A DNA stretch of 64,000 bases from Actinomadura spongiicola (GCF_003432485.1 NZ_QVNQ01000005.1:434001-498000), one strand, 5' to 3'. Positions 54,501 to 62,030 are shown, counted from the first letter of the stretch. Program-made: numbers and translations. Notes: a model not told the origin generated them from the sequence alone.

Positions 54501-57500
54501 ACACGCCGTCCACCACGAGATGGTGCAGGACGATCAGGAGCCGGCCCGGATCGAACCACACGAACTGCGCCATGACCCCCGCCGCGGGGTCCAGCCGACC
54601 GGTGGCCGCGTCCAGTTCCGCGGCGGCGACGTCCTCCCAGTGCCCCGCCCACCCGACGCGGCGCAGCAGGGCGCCCGCGTCCACCGAGCCGGGGGGCCCG
54701 ATCAGCAACCCGCCGGAGACGAGCCGGGAGCGGAGCGCGTCGTGCCGGTCCAGCACCGCGGTCAGTGTCGCGAGCAGCCCGGCCTCGTCGATCCCGGCGG
54801 GCAGGTCGAGCACCATCGACATCGAGAAGCGGTCGTGCCCGCCGCCCAGTTCCACCAGGAATTCGCCCGCCGGCGGCAGCGGCAGGAGGCCGACCCCGCC
54901 GCCGTCCAGCTCGGCCAGGCCCCGGTCGGCGCCGGACCGCGAGGCGGCCAGCGCCGCGAGCCGCGCCACCGTGCGGCGCTGGAACACCTCGCGCGGGGTG
55001 ATCTCGATGCCGTGCGCCCGCGCCCGCGTCACCACCTGGATCGACCGGATGCTGTCGCCGCCGCGGGCGAAGAAGTCGTCGTCGATCCCGACCCGCTCCA
55101 CGCCCAGCACGCCGGCGTACACCGAGGCCAGCGCCTCCTCCACCGGCGAGCGCGGAGCCCGGTGGTCGCCGCCGGCGAAGTCGGGGGCGGGCAGGGCCGC
55201 ACGGTCCAGTTTCCCGGTCGGCGTCAGCGGCAACCGGTCCAGGAGCGTGAAGGCCGACGGCACCATGTACTCCGGCAGCCGGGCCGACACGAAGGCGCGC
55301 AGCTCCGCCGTCGAGACCCCGGCGGTCAGGTCGACGTTCTCGTGCCGGCCGCCCTCCTGCTCGGCGGCGCCGCGCCCCGCCGGGACGACATGGCCCACGA
55401 GGTGCCGGCCGCCGGGCATGTCGTGCACGGTCACCGCCGCGTGCGCGACCCCGGGATGCGCGGTCAGCACCGCCTCGACCTCGCCGGGCTCGATACGGAA
55501 GCCGCGGACCTTCATCTGGCCGTCGGCCCGTCCGACGAACTCCAGCCGCCCGCCCGCGTCCCGGCGCGCGAGGTCGCCGGTGCGGTACATGCGCTGCCCC
55601 GGCGGCCCGAACGGGTCGGCCACGAACCGCTCGGCGGTCAGGCCGGCCCGGCGGTGGTAGCCCCGCCCGACCTCGCCCGCGACGTACAGCTCCCCGACGA
55701 CGCCCGGCGCGGCGAGGGCGAGTCCCGGGCCCAGCACGTACGCGCGCATGTTGCCGAGCGGCTCCCCGATGGGGGCGCTGCCTGGGGCATCGGCGGGGAG
55801 GGGGCCCTCGACGACATGGGCGGTCGCGTAAAAGCTCTCGCTCTGGCCGTAGGCGTTCACCACCCGGACCCCAGGGAAGGCCTCCTGGACGCGCCGTACC
55901 AGCGAGGTCGGCAGCGCTTCGCCGGCGAACACCACGCTGTCCACGGTGGTCCGGGGGGCGATCTGCTCGACGAGCTCGGCGAAGACGGACGGCACCGTAC
56001 TGATCACGCCGCCCGACCAGCCGCCGCGCTCGCCGAGTTCGAGCGCGTCCCGGACGACTTCGACGGTCCCGCCGCAGGCCAGCGTGGTGATGATCTCGAA
56101 GACCGACACGTCGAAGCCGACCGACGTTCCGGCCAGCATCCGGCTCCCCGGCCGCAGCCCCACCGTGCCGGCGAGCCGGGTCACCCCGTTCACCACGCCT
56201 CGGTGGGTGATCGCGACGCCCTTCGGCGTGCCCGTGGAGCCCGAGGTGTACAGGACGTAGGCCAGGTCGTCGGGGCGCGGCGCCGGCCACCTGCCGTCCG
56301 GTCCGCCCTGTTCGCCTTCCTCGTCCGCCAGGTCGCCGAGGTACAGGCGCGGGACGCCGACCTCCGGCAGCAGGCCCTCCGTCTCCCGATCGGTGAGGAC
56401 GAACACGGGCCGGGCCTCCGAGAGCACGTGCTCCAGCCGGGCGCTCGGATACCGCGGGTCGATCGGCAGGTAGCCGGCCCCGGACTTGAGGATCGCCAGC
56501 AGCGCGACCACGAGGTCCGCCGACCGGGGCAGCGCCAGGCCGACCAGGCGTTCGGGCGCCGCGCCCCGCCGGACCAGCGCGTTCGCCAGGCGGGTGGCCC
56601 GGGCGTCCACCTCCCGGTAGGTCAGTTCCCGCCCGTCGCAGACGACGGCCGGCGCCCCCGGCGACAGTGCCGCCCGGCGCTCGACCAGTCCGGCGACGGT
56701 GGCGTCCGGGATGGGCGCCGCGGTGTCGTTCCAGCGGGTCAGCAGGTCCCGTTCGGCGGGCGCCAGCACGTCCACCGCGCCGATCGGCGTGCCGGGGTCG
56801 CCGGTCAGCCCGCGCAGCACGCGCACGAACCGCTTTCCGATGGTCACGGCGGTGGCCCGGTCGAACAGGTCGGTCGCGTACTCCAGGTTGCAGGCCATGC
56901 CCCGCCCCGCCGGGTCGGCGGCGAAGTTGAACTCCAGGTCGAACTTGGCGGTCGGGGTCGGGACGGTGCGCATGGACGCCGCCACCTTCGGCAGGTCGAG
57001 CTCCACCAGGGCGTCGTTCTGCCAGCTGAACATGACCTGGAACAGCGGGTGGTCCGCGGTGGAGCGCTCCGGGTTCAGTGCCTCGACCAGGCGCTCGAAC
57101 GGAGCGTCCTGGTTGTCGTAGGCGCTCAGCGCCTTGTCCCGCACCCGGTCGAGCACCCGTCCGACCGAGGGGTTCCCCGTCAGGTCGACTCGCAGAACCC
57201 AGGTGTTGACGAAGAACCCGACCAGGTCGGCCAGCGAGTCGTCGGTGCGGCCGGCGATGGTGGCGCCCATCGTGACGTCCTCGCCCGCGCCGAGGTGGTA
57301 CAGGAGGATCGCCAGCGCGGACTGAAGAACCATGGGCACCGTCACGCCCCTGGCCCGCGCCATGTCCTCCACCGCCGCGGCCAACGCGGGCTCGATCACG
57401 AACTCCGTCAGCTCTCCGCGGTGGCTGGCCTGCGGGGGGCGCGGCCGGTCGGTCGGCAGCCGGAGTCGCTCCGGCGCGCTCGCCAGCTCGTCCCGCCAGT

Positions 57501-58083
57501 ACCGGAGCTGTGTCGCGATGACGCTTCCGGGATCGTCCTCGTCGCCCAGCAGCTCCCGCTGCCACAGCGTGTAGTCGCGGTACTGCACCGGCAGGTCCGG
57601 CCAGCGCGGCTCGTGATCTCCCACGCGGGCGGTGTACGCCTCGGAGAGATCGCGGGCCAGCGGTGCGGTCGACTCGCCGTCGACGGCCACATGGTGGATC
57701 ACCAACACCAGCACGTGCTCGCCGGGCGCGCAGCGCAGCAGGCACGCATGCACGGGAACGTCGGCGGACAGGTCGAACCGGTGGGACGCCTCCTCGGCCA
57801 CCACGGCGTCCACGTCATCGGGCGGGACCTCCAGCAGCGGGACGGGCAGCCGCAGGTCGTCGGGCGGGATGATCCGCTGGCCGGGCAGCCCGTCCTCGTC
57901 CTCGGCGAACACCGTCCGCAGACTCTCGTGACGGACGACGACGTCCAGTAACGCCGATTTCAGCGCGGCGACGTCCAGATCGCCATGGAACCTCACCACG
58001 AACGGCACGTTGTAGGTCGCCGAAGGCCCTTCGAGCCGGTCGACGAACCACAGCCGCCGCTGCGCGAAAGAGATGGGGATCAT
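42565..58083 (-). CDS. Four-module NRPS with MT-interrupted A domain, an A-less module and TE
   Basis: This 5172-residue cytosolic synthetase reads C1 (1-440), A1 (445-960), T1 (Ser1011), E1 (1065-1515), C2 (1535-1975), A2 (1977-2445) interrupted by an FkbM-like methyltransferase (about 2446-2720) and resuming to 2785, T2 (Ser2829), C3 (2880-3320), T3 (Ser3373) without an A domain, E3 (3425-3885), C4 (3895-4335), A3 (4350-4840), T4 (Ser4886) and TE (4940-5172, GHSVG Ser5020). C domains keep HHxxxDG. My codes are A1 DVFTVAAYAK (piperazate-like), A2 DVWHVSLVDK (Ser) and A3 DVCMAGIAAK (no match). The order D-residue, L-OMeSer, D-residue, L-residue matches my memory of KtzH for kutzneride. ATG 58083 is chosen for AAGGAG 9 bases upstream; the frame is open to GTG 58176, with ATG 58170 also possible. 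Confidence 0.9.
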   Translation of the reverse strand: MIPISFAQRRLWFVDRLEGPSATYNVPFVVRFHGDLDVAALKSALLDVVVRHESLRTVFAEDEDGLPGQRIIPPDDLRLPVPLLEVPPDDVDAVVAEEASHRFDLSADVPVHACLLRCAPGEHVLVLVIHHVAVDGESTAPLARDLSEAYTARVGDHEPRWPDLPVQYRDYTLWQRELLGDEDDPGSVIATQLRYWRDELASAPERLRLPTDRPRPPQASHRGELTEFVIEPALAAAVEDMARARGVTVPMVLQSALAILLYHLGAGEDVTMGATIAGRTDDSLADLVGFFVNTWVLRVDLTGNPSVGRVLDRVRDKALSAYDNQDAPFERLVEALNPERSTADHPLFQVMFSWQNDALVELDLPKVAASMRTVPTPTAKFDLEFNFAADPAGRGMACNLEYATDLFDRATAVTIGKRFVRVLRGLTGDPGTPIGAVDVLAPAERDLLTRWNDTAAPIPDATVAGLVERRAALSPGAPAVVCDGRELTYREVDARATRLANALVRRGAAPERLVGLALPRSADLVVALLAILKSGAGYLPIDPRYPSARLEHVLSEARPVFVLTDRETEGLLPEVGVPRLYLGDLADEEGEQGGPDGRWPAPRPDDLAYVLYTSGSTGTPKGVAITHRGVVNGVTRLAGTVGLRPGSRMLAGTSVGFDVSVFEIITTLACGGTVEVVRDALELGERGGWSGGVISTVPSVFAELVEQIAPRTTVDSVVFAGEALPTSLVRRVQEAFPGVRVVNAYGQSESFYATAHVVEGPLPADAPGSAPIGEPLGNMRAYVLGPGLALAAPGVVGELYVAGEVGRGYHRRAGLTAERFVADPFGPPGQRMYRTGDLARRDAGGRLEFVGRADGQMKVRGFRIEPGEVEAVLTAHPGVAHAAVTVHDMPGGRHLVGHVVPAGRGAAEQEGGRHENVDLTAGVSTAELRAFVSARLPEYMVPSAFTLLDRLPLTPTGKLDRAALPAPDFAGGDHRAPRSPVEEALASVYAGVLGVERVGIDDDFFARGGDSIRSIQVVTRARAHGIEITPREVFQRRTVARLAALAASRSGADRGLAELDGGGVGLLPLPPAGEFLVELGGGHDRFSMSMVLDLPAGIDEAGLLATLTAVLDRHDALRSRLVSGGLLIGPPGSVDAGALLRRVGWAGHWEDVAAAELDAATGRLDPAAGVMAQFVWFDPGRLLIVLHHLVVDGVSWRILLPDLAAAWEQVRSGRTPSLPDVGTSLRRWTHALAEAAPERAAEMPLWRRITDGPDPVLGARRLDPAVDVMSTVEHLWVRMSARVTEAVLTEVPRAFHGGVNDGLLAALALAVARWRGARGVDADSLLIRLEGHGREEDVVPGADLSRTVGWFTSMFPIRLEVADVDGAFAAGPAAGAAVKAVKEQLLRIPDKGLGYGLLRYMNEGTAAELAARPSPQIAFNYVGRYSEADLPEDLRGLGWNRTPGTAELLADLDPDMPALSALDVNAFVTDTAAGPELTARFSFPRGVLTADEAREIAGLWRDALGALARHVAEPEAGGLTPSDVPLVSVRQAQIEEWERRYPGLADIWPLTPLQSGLLFHAMLAGSGFDPYHVQLVLHLSGAVDPERMRAAGQALLDRHPNLGAAFVPNGDGDYVQVIPGRVELPWRHLDLTDREAELDRFLEEDRNTHFNLASPPLLRLSLVITGPERAELVFTAHHVLFDGWSVPLLLRDLLTLYGTEGDAAALPPMGGYREFLEWRAGQDHEAAARAWAAELEDVDDPTLLAPHASAAGAAGGADVGQVGVPLPADLARDLSQVSAELGITLNTLVQGAWAVLLGRLTGRDDVVFGATVSGRPPAIADVDSMVGVFINTLPVRVRCPSTDTFAELLTRQQDRQAALLDHHHRGLAEIQRAAGLTPLFDTFVVFESYPIDHVGLSEAYAGTGVTVTGLTPYGGSHYPLAVVADADPHLRLVLQYQRHVFEHDAVVDIADRFHRVLRQFAADPRLHVGRIDVLDAAERELVLTRWNDTAHPVRPTTLADLVEEQIRRSPAATAVVCGDAEVDYAELGRRADPLARRLAALGAGPETVVAVALPRSVEMVVALLAILKTGAAYLPVDLDHPADRIASTYEDARPLLTVAAPDAPIPDGAARVGPDDAASGLDEPAAAPAAVAGPLPGNTAYVIYTSGSTGRPKGVAVEHGAIVNRLLWMREHYGVDPADRILQKTPLTFDVSVWELFLPLISGATLVLARPDGHRDPAYLAALIRRAEVTITHFVPSMLQDFLREPAAGDCGSLREVVCSGEALTPRLRDQYHAVLGARLNNLYGPTEAAVDVTAGPCPPEPGAVTLGRPVWNTRLYVLDERLVPVPPGVTGELYLAGAQLARGYKDRPAMTAERFVADPFGEPADRMYRTGDVVRWDRSGRLEYLGRADHQVKIRGWRVEPGEIESVLADHPGVERAVVIAREAADGPRLVGYLVPDGTAAPAVANLCRLRREGRLDGLELHELPNGMTVHARNRSTTAFLYDEIFERNAYFKAGITLPEGARVVDVGGHVGLFSLLVKARRPDSRIYAFEPVPELAEMFRLNAELHDIDVIVTPCGLGREPGVAEFTYYPDLSLLSGRFADERAERDMLRQVVGAEGEHAGLEEGDLTELLTERLHGERMEVELRTLSQMIREHDLPVIDLLKIDVEKSELDVLLGIEPDHWPIIRQVAAEVHDIDGRLDTVSRLLRDQGFQVVAEAADELAGTGMYSVHATRSGEAPPPDSPAGAEGEQRWYTAERLGADLRAYAAARLPDQLVPAMLVVVDALPLTASGKLDRAALPAPVFGAGAGQGRGPRTRREELLCLLFAEVLGLERVGIDDDFAALGGHSLLATRLVSRIRSALGVDVPIRVVFDAPTVAELVEHLPTGPSERPVLRRAEPRPDRVPLSSAQHRLWFAHRFDGASATYNVPIVLRLAGALDVPALRAALRDVASRHESLRTLVGEDENAVPYQRILPADEMPPEMPVAEVAPPELDAAVAAAAVHPFDLAAEPPVRARLFRCAPEDHTLLLLIHHIAGDGESVAPLMRDLSTAYGARSRGTAPDWSELPVQYADYTLWQRELLGDGDDPDGVLAVQTGYWRAELDGAPQPLPLPTDRARPAVAGHEGDLVTFPLDRELMAGAEELAAVHGATPSIVLQTVLAVLLRDLGCGDDLTIGSPIAGRTEEALTDLVGFFVNTWVLRVRTPENPTFAEVLEEVRRRALAAYDHQDVPFERLVELLNPERSTAYHPLFQVLFSWQNVTDDDFEMRGLRAVVDTVDTATAKLDLSFIMVDIPGRGVVGHVEYATDLFDRATVEGLAHRFVETLRRAVADPDAPLGLVQGPARATAKPAPATAGHREPRTATELVLAGVVAEVLGLERVGADDDYFLVGGDSIRSIQVVSRARAAGVEITPREMFELRTVARLAARADERTGLASAPAVDDAGVGALPLPPIGRFLAEHGRTGRFAMATMLELPVGIDEAGLVATLTAVIDRHDMLRSRLVGDGMRVEPPGTVDVRALLTRVDREGPGGPAGPQEELDAALGLLDPAAGVMARFVWIDPGLLIVALHHLVVDGVSWRILLPDLAAAWERVRAGREPLLPAVGTSFRAWVHALAREAVAVRRVSELPLWRSVTQGPDPLLGARPLDPAVDVQATAGSVDVRLTPGLTDTLLTTLPAVFRCGAGDGLLAGLALAIGRWRRARGVTEPSVLLNVEGHGREETVVPGADLSRTVGWFTSLFPIRVEMAAAALRPAGDGAPDPSVGDVVKAVKTRLLTLPDKGLGYGLLRHLNDETGAVLARCPSGQVTFNYLGRFSAADMPAPLRGLGWTEAPGALGLVARPDPGLPLTSTLEVNAFVTETGEGATLTARFGYATGVLSKDEVGDLAELWRAALDELARHARQPNAGGLTPSDVPLVRVRQSEIEAWEQRYPGLADVWPLTPLQAGLLFQSKLAGSGYDPYHVQLLLDLTGEVDAARLRAAGQALLDRHANLRAAFTGRATGDLVQLVVDGVELPWRELDLRDLPRVEREERLRRFLTEDRSAHFDPALPPLLRFGLVRTGAETAVLVLTAHHVLFDGWSVPLLTGELLRLYEAGGDAAALPPPGAFRDFLTWQAERDRDASARAWARELDGVEEPTLLAPGPASPPGGEAGRRMEVPLPEDVARVLPRRAAELGVTPSTLVHGAWGIVLSGLTGRRDVLFGTTVSGRPPAVAGVESMVGLFINTVPVRVACTPWDTFRRVLTVLQERQTALLDHHHHALTDIQREAGLPVLFDTVAVFESFPSPEEGGADAAGVTMTGAASPNGTHYPLGVAASADPALRVVVEYQESAFGPDIVAGIIARLSLVLRAVAENPDAPIGAVGPEAPAREPAPETPDAATIAELFGARAAETPDAVAVAFGPHELTYKELDTRAGRLAAALVRRAVGAESVVAVATRRSPDLVVALLAVAKAGAAYLPVDAAQPTARIAHMTADSGARLTLADATTAEAMARVPVPVLRLDEPLPVPDDATVEGARNPNGLAYVLYTSGSTGRPKGVAVSHRGIAALVAAHAERLAVTDRSRILQLLSPSFDVSLCEIYTALLSGATLVIADEADLTAGPVLAATVAGNAVTHLMCPPGMLAQLPSGALSTVESLATGGEAVPPETVARWAPGRRMVNIYGQTETTAATLMSTPLSADGGIPPIGRPITGTGVYVLDTALRPVPPGVAGELYIAGPGLARGYLGRRGPTAERFVACPYGTPGERMYRTGDVVVQAPDGQLAFRGRRDDQVKLRGLRIELGEVEAALLEHPAVGRAVVVVDGRNGDRRLAAYVTPAPEAGGNGAAELRAHLLERLPEYAVPAAVTVVGEIPLTATGKPDRRALPAPDYGSAGGGRPPATPRERILCGLFAEVLGLERVGVDDGFFALGGHSLSAARLVNRVRGVLGADVPIRTVFRSPTVAELAAYMDGDGAPPGTTDPFAPVLPIRTGGDREPLWWIHPGGGICWPYLGMAGLLPQDRPAYGIQAKGLDGVFCPPGSIEEMVADYADEILAVQQEGPYHVMGHSVGGTLAHAVAAELRRRGHRVGLLALLDSAPAGHLAAQGPPTAAAVRDYFAEHLVTTGTAGTADGDARFVDRAVSVIVDHTRLMGEFDSPVYSGDAVLFNAVPNPDGSFAELWGPHILGALRQYDVRSAHEDLYLPGPAAEICRIIGRHLAGE

Positions 58084-58181
58084 CGCCTCTGCTCCTTGCT
58101 TCTTCATTCCACGCACACCGACCCGGAAATGCCGAACATCGTTGATGGATTTCGCGGCCGAACAGTCCATTGACACCTTTC

Positions 58182-61100
58182 TCAGGTCGGCCGCCGCCGT
58201 ACGGTGGAGCGGTGCCGCTCGATCGCCGCCGCCATTCCGGCGACCGTGGGGCTCTCGTAGAGCTCCTGTGTCGTCACGCGGACCGCGACCCGGTCGTCCA
58301 CCAGCGCGAGCAGCCGGGCCGCGCGCAGCGAGTCGCCGCCGAGTTCGAAGAACGAGTCGTCTCTGCCCACCTTCGGTCGGTCGAGCGCGTCGGACCAGAT
58401 GCGGACGAGCCTGCGTTCGAGATCGGTCACGGGCGCGGCGAGCGTCCGTCTCCCCCCGTGCGGCGCGGCGTCGAGGAGGAGCCGGGCGGCGTCGACGGCG
58501 CCTCCGGCGTCCCTCGGGATGCGCGGCAACTCGACCAGCCTGACCGGTAGCGGGCAGCCGCGGACATGCGGGTCGAGGGCCGTGCGCACCGTCTCCGGGC
58601 GGACGCCGTCGGCGGTGTAGGCGACGACGACCTCGCCGGCGCTCAACCCGTCCGGCGCCGATTCCTCGACGATCTCCGGATGGGAGAGATCGAGACCGAG
58701 CAGAAGATGATGATGGGGTGAGGACAGCGCGCCCAGGAACAGGCGCAGTCCCTCGTCCGGGTCGATGTCACGGAACCCGCGGCGCCGCGCGGGTTCGGCC
58801 GGGCGCCCGCGGTTCATTCCCGCGCCCGTCCACATGCTCCAGGCCAGGCAGCGGACCTCGCGGCGGCGTTCGAAGTGCCAATGGTCGGCGAATCCGGTGA
58901 CGAAGGCGTTCGCCGTGGAATAGGCGCCGAACGAGTGGCCGCCGAATTCGCCGTTCACCGAACCGAAGAGGACGAGCGAGGCGCCGGGCCGGGATTCGAG
59001 CACCCGCGCCACGGCGAGCGTCCCGGCGACCTTGGCGCGGTACTGCTCGGCGAACGTGGCCGCCTCCTCGCGGGCGAGGGTGTGCCGTTCCAGGTCCGCC
59101 CACTGCCCGGTCGGGTCGGCGGCGGCCAGATGCAGCACCCCGTCGATGGGACCGCCCCAGTCCGCTTCGGCCGAGGCGACCGCGGCTTCGAGCGCGCCGG
59201 GGTCGGCGACGTCGGCCCGGTGGTAGCGGACCTCGCCGAGGCCCGCGAGTTCGGCGAGCCGCCGGCCGCGCTCCCCCTCGGCGGGCGACCGTCCCACCAG
59301 GAGGAGCCGGGCACCGTACGCGGCCACCAGGTGAGCGGCCAGGCCGTGGGCGATTCCGCCGAGCCCGCCGGTGATCAGGTACCGGCCGCCGACGACGACG
59401 GGGGCCGTGGTGCCGCCGCTCTCGGCGACGGGTACCAGCACGGGACGCCAGCGACGCCGTCCACGCGCGGCGACGACTCCCGTGCGGTCCCGGTCGGCGA
59501 GCTCCGCCCGCAGCCCGTCCGCCCACCCGCCGCGGTCGGCGGGAAGGTCGACGTGCCGGACCCTCGGCCCCACGGACTCGCGGGCGGCCGTCCTGACCAG
59601 GCCCGGCAGGGCGCAGACGCCCAGGTCGATCCGGTCGCCGTCGCGGACGTGCAGGGCCCCGGCGGTGAGCACGAGCACGAGCGGCCACCCGTCCTCGCCG
59701 CCGCCGCGCGCATCGCCGGTGTGTTCGCCGAGCGCGCCGATCAGGGCGGTCAGTTCGGCGGTCGCCGCCGTCAGCCGGGCCAGATGGTCCCCGCCACACG
59801 ACAGCGGCAGCGCGGACACGATCGTGGAGATGCGGCCGTGCCGCGCCGCCACCGACCCCAGAAGCCGGCGCAGGTCCGTGCGGTCGGCGGCGCTGACGCG
59901 GTACCGGTCCGGTTCCTCCTCCGCGAACTCCCCGCCCCGGCGCGCCGCGACGAAAGGTCCGTCGACGCCCAGCCACCGCAGATCCTCGTCCTCGGCCAGT
60001 ACCAGCCGCACCCCGCCGTCGTCGGCCGTCGCCGTGGACGCCGGCAGTTCCGCCCACTGCCGCCGGGCGACGCCCGGACCGGCCGGGTCATCGGCCGCCG
60101 TGATCGTCCGGTCCGCGAACGCGCCGGAGCGCAGCCGGTCGACGAGCGCGGACCGCTGGATCTTCCCGCTGGCGGTCTTGGGGAACTCGGCTTCGCCGAG
60201 CGGCACCAGCAGGTCCGGAGCCAGCCCCGCCTCCCGGCCGAGGACGCTCCGCACGTCCTCGGCGATCCGCGGCAGCGCTCCCTCGCTCCCCTCATCCGGC
60301 ACGAAGAAGATCACGACCTGGTCCGATTCGGCGCCGGGCTCGCGCACCCCGGCGGCCGCGACGAACGTGGCCCGTACCCCGTCGACCCGGCCGGCGACGC
60401 TTTCCAGCTCGTGCGCCAGGTAGTTGATCCCCCGCACGATGATCTGGTCCTTGACCCGTCCCGCGATGACGACCTCGCCGTCGTCGACGAACGCGAGGTC
60501 GCCGGTGCGGAACCAGCCGTTCTCGTCGTAGGACCCGCTGTTGGCCTCGTCGTTGCGGAAGTATCCGCGCATCATCGTGGGGCCGTCGATGCGCAGTTCG
60601 CCGATGCGCCTTTCGGGCAGCACGGTGCCGTCCTCTCCCACGACGCACAGGCGGACGCCGGGGATCGGCCGTCCCACCGTGGACAGCACGACCGCACCGG
60701 CGTCGCCGGGGCGCAGCCGCCGGACGGGGCCGCCGAGCGACGCGGGGTCGAGCGTGACGGTGCCCGCGGAGTGATCGTCCCGGCTCTGCCGGGTGTAGGT
60801 GACCCCCGAGCACGTCTCCGACATGCCCCAGCACGGCACGATCGCGTCCGGCCGCAGCCCGTGCTGCGCCAGCAGTTGGAGGAACCGGTGGCTGGTCGAG
60901 GCGATGACCGGCTCGCCGGCGTTGACGAGCTCCCGCACGCACGACAGGTCCCAGGACCGTCCGGCCATGTCCGCGGCGCGCTCGTTCACCATCGAGAAGG
61001 CGAAGTTCGGGGCCCAGGTGTTGGTCACCCGGTGGCGGTCCATCCAGTCGAGCCAGAGGAGCGGATCACCGAGGAAGTGGTCGGTCCTGGCGTTGATGTG

Positions 61101-62030
61101 CCGCGCCCCGAGGAAGACGTCCCGCACGTTGTACATCGCGACCGTGACATGGTCGAGCGGCATCCAGATGAGGCTGACATCGTCACCGGTCAGTGCGCAG
61201 TGTTCGGCGACGGCGTGCGTCCGGGCCGCGACGCTCGCGTTGGTGTGCCGGACGCACTTGGGCACGCCGGTGCTGCCGGAGGTGAGCAGGTCGAGGACGG
61301 GGTCGTGCGGCGTCGCCGGAAACCAGGCGTGGTCCGGCGGGCACCGGAGCAGTTCCTCGACGGTGAGGACGCGCACGTCCGGCTCGTCCCACAGCCGCCG
61401 GACGCCGACAAGCCCGGCCGCGGTCGCCGCGTCGGTGAGGACCACCGGACGTCCGAGCAGCCGCCAGGCGTTGCGCAGCTTGCGGTTGGGCTCGTTGGCG
61501 GACCGGTACGTCGGCGCGACTGCGACGGGCGCGGGGATGAATCCGCCGAGCACACACGCCCAGAAGGCCGTGAGGTAGGCCCGGTTGTCGCCGAAGACGA
61601 ACAGGGCCGAGTCACCGGGGCGCAGCCCCGCGGCGCGCAGCCCGGCGAGCGCGCGTTCGGCTTCGGCGAGCAGCTCCGGGTAGGTCTGCGTCTCGTCCTC
61701 ACGGTCCCGCCTGATGAAGACCGTGCCCTTGTCGGGGGCCGTCTCGGCGGCCCTTCGCAATGCCGCCTGGAGTGTCGCGGGCGCGCCGTCCGGGACGGTG
61801 AGCGGGCCGCCGTCGAGCTCGGCCGGCGGCCTGGGCGCGCCGTCCACGCGTGCGGGGGCGGGTGGGACCGGCTTCGGCGCCGCGACGCGCCGGACCCGCC
61901 TCCGGACGACCGCGGCCGCGTCGACGACACCGGGGACCCGGCCGACGGCGGTCGCGATGCCGTGGAGCATGTCGTCGCCCACCGGTTCCCGGTCCCGGAC
62001 GTCCTGGTCGATCGCACCGCGGGCCGTCAT
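58182..62030 (-). CDS. Starter protein: acyl-AMP ligase, ketoreductase, carrier domain
   Basis: This 1282-residue protein has an acyl-ligase domain of the loading type (about 90-640; LTSGSTGVPK, WMPLDHV, WGMSETCSG, WFRTGDLAF). A ketoreductase follows: a structural half at about 690-880, then an NADPH half from TGGLGG near 885 with Ser, Tyr and Asn in GSVNG...GAYSTANAF near 1033. A T domain (Ser1234 in LGGDSL) ends the protein. An analogous ligase-KR-carrier set in bacillaene synthesis loads an alpha-keto acid and reduces it. Here it could supply the alpha-hydroxy acid whose hydroxyl closes the depsipeptide ring. ATG 62030 overlaps the upstream thioesterase stop (ATGA). Confidence 0.85.
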   Translation of the reverse strand: MTARGAIDQDVRDREPVGDDMLHGIATAVGRVPGVVDAAAVVRRRVRRVAAPKPVPPAPARVDGAPRPPAELDGGPLTVPDGAPATLQAALRRAAETAPDKGTVFIRRDREDETQTYPELLAEAERALAGLRAAGLRPGDSALFVFGDNRAYLTAFWACVLGGFIPAPVAVAPTYRSANEPNRKLRNAWRLLGRPVVLTDAATAAGLVGVRRLWDEPDVRVLTVEELLRCPPDHAWFPATPHDPVLDLLTSGSTGVPKCVRHTNASVAARTHAVAEHCALTGDDVSLIWMPLDHVTVAMYNVRDVFLGARHINARTDHFLGDPLLWLDWMDRHRVTNTWAPNFAFSMVNERAADMAGRSWDLSCVRELVNAGEPVIASTSHRFLQLLAQHGLRPDAIVPCWGMSETCSGVTYTRQSRDDHSAGTVTLDPASLGGPVRRLRPGDAGAVVLSTVGRPIPGVRLCVVGEDGTVLPERRIGELRIDGPTMMRGYFRNDEANSGSYDENGWFRTGDLAFVDDGEVVIAGRVKDQIIVRGINYLAHELESVAGRVDGVRATFVAAAGVREPGAESDQVVIFFVPDEGSEGALPRIAEDVRSVLGREAGLAPDLLVPLGEAEFPKTASGKIQRSALVDRLRSGAFADRTITAADDPAGPGVARRQWAELPASTATADDGGVRLVLAEDEDLRWLGVDGPFVAARRGGEFAEEEPDRYRVSAADRTDLRRLLGSVAARHGRISTIVSALPLSCGGDHLARLTAATAELTALIGALGEHTGDARGGGEDGWPLVLVLTAGALHVRDGDRIDLGVCALPGLVRTAARESVGPRVRHVDLPADRGGWADGLRAELADRDRTGVVAARGRRRWRPVLVPVAESGGTTAPVVVGGRYLITGGLGGIAHGLAAHLVAAYGARLLLVGRSPAEGERGRRLAELAGLGEVRYHRADVADPGALEAAVASAEADWGGPIDGVLHLAAADPTGQWADLERHTLAREEAATFAEQYRAKVAGTLAVARVLESRPGASLVLFGSVNGEFGGHSFGAYSTANAFVTGFADHWHFERRREVRCLAWSMWTGAGMNRGRPAEPARRRGFRDIDPDEGLRLFLGALSSPHHHLLLGLDLSHPEIVEESAPDGLSAGEVVVAYTADGVRPETVRTALDPHVRGCPLPVRLVELPRIPRDAGGAVDAARLLLDAAPHGGRRTLAAPVTDLERRLVRIWSDALDRPKVGRDDSFFELGGDSLRAARLLALVDDRVAVRVTTQELYESPTVAGMAAAIERHRSTVRRRPT

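Noticed and set aside
47311..57951. A 3546-codon open frame on the + strand opposite the NRPS
   Set aside because: It mirrors the minus-strand NRPS. High GC leaves the antisense frame open, and the translation is low-complexity without domains. The NRPS motifs on the other strand are unambiguous.
58084..58176. Longer NRPS N-terminus starting at GTG 58176 or ATG 58170
   Set aside because: The extra 31 codons have weak GC3 and no family likeness, while AAGGAG lies at the right distance from ATG 58083, where the C domain begins. The longer start cannot be fully excluded because AGAAAGG lies before it.
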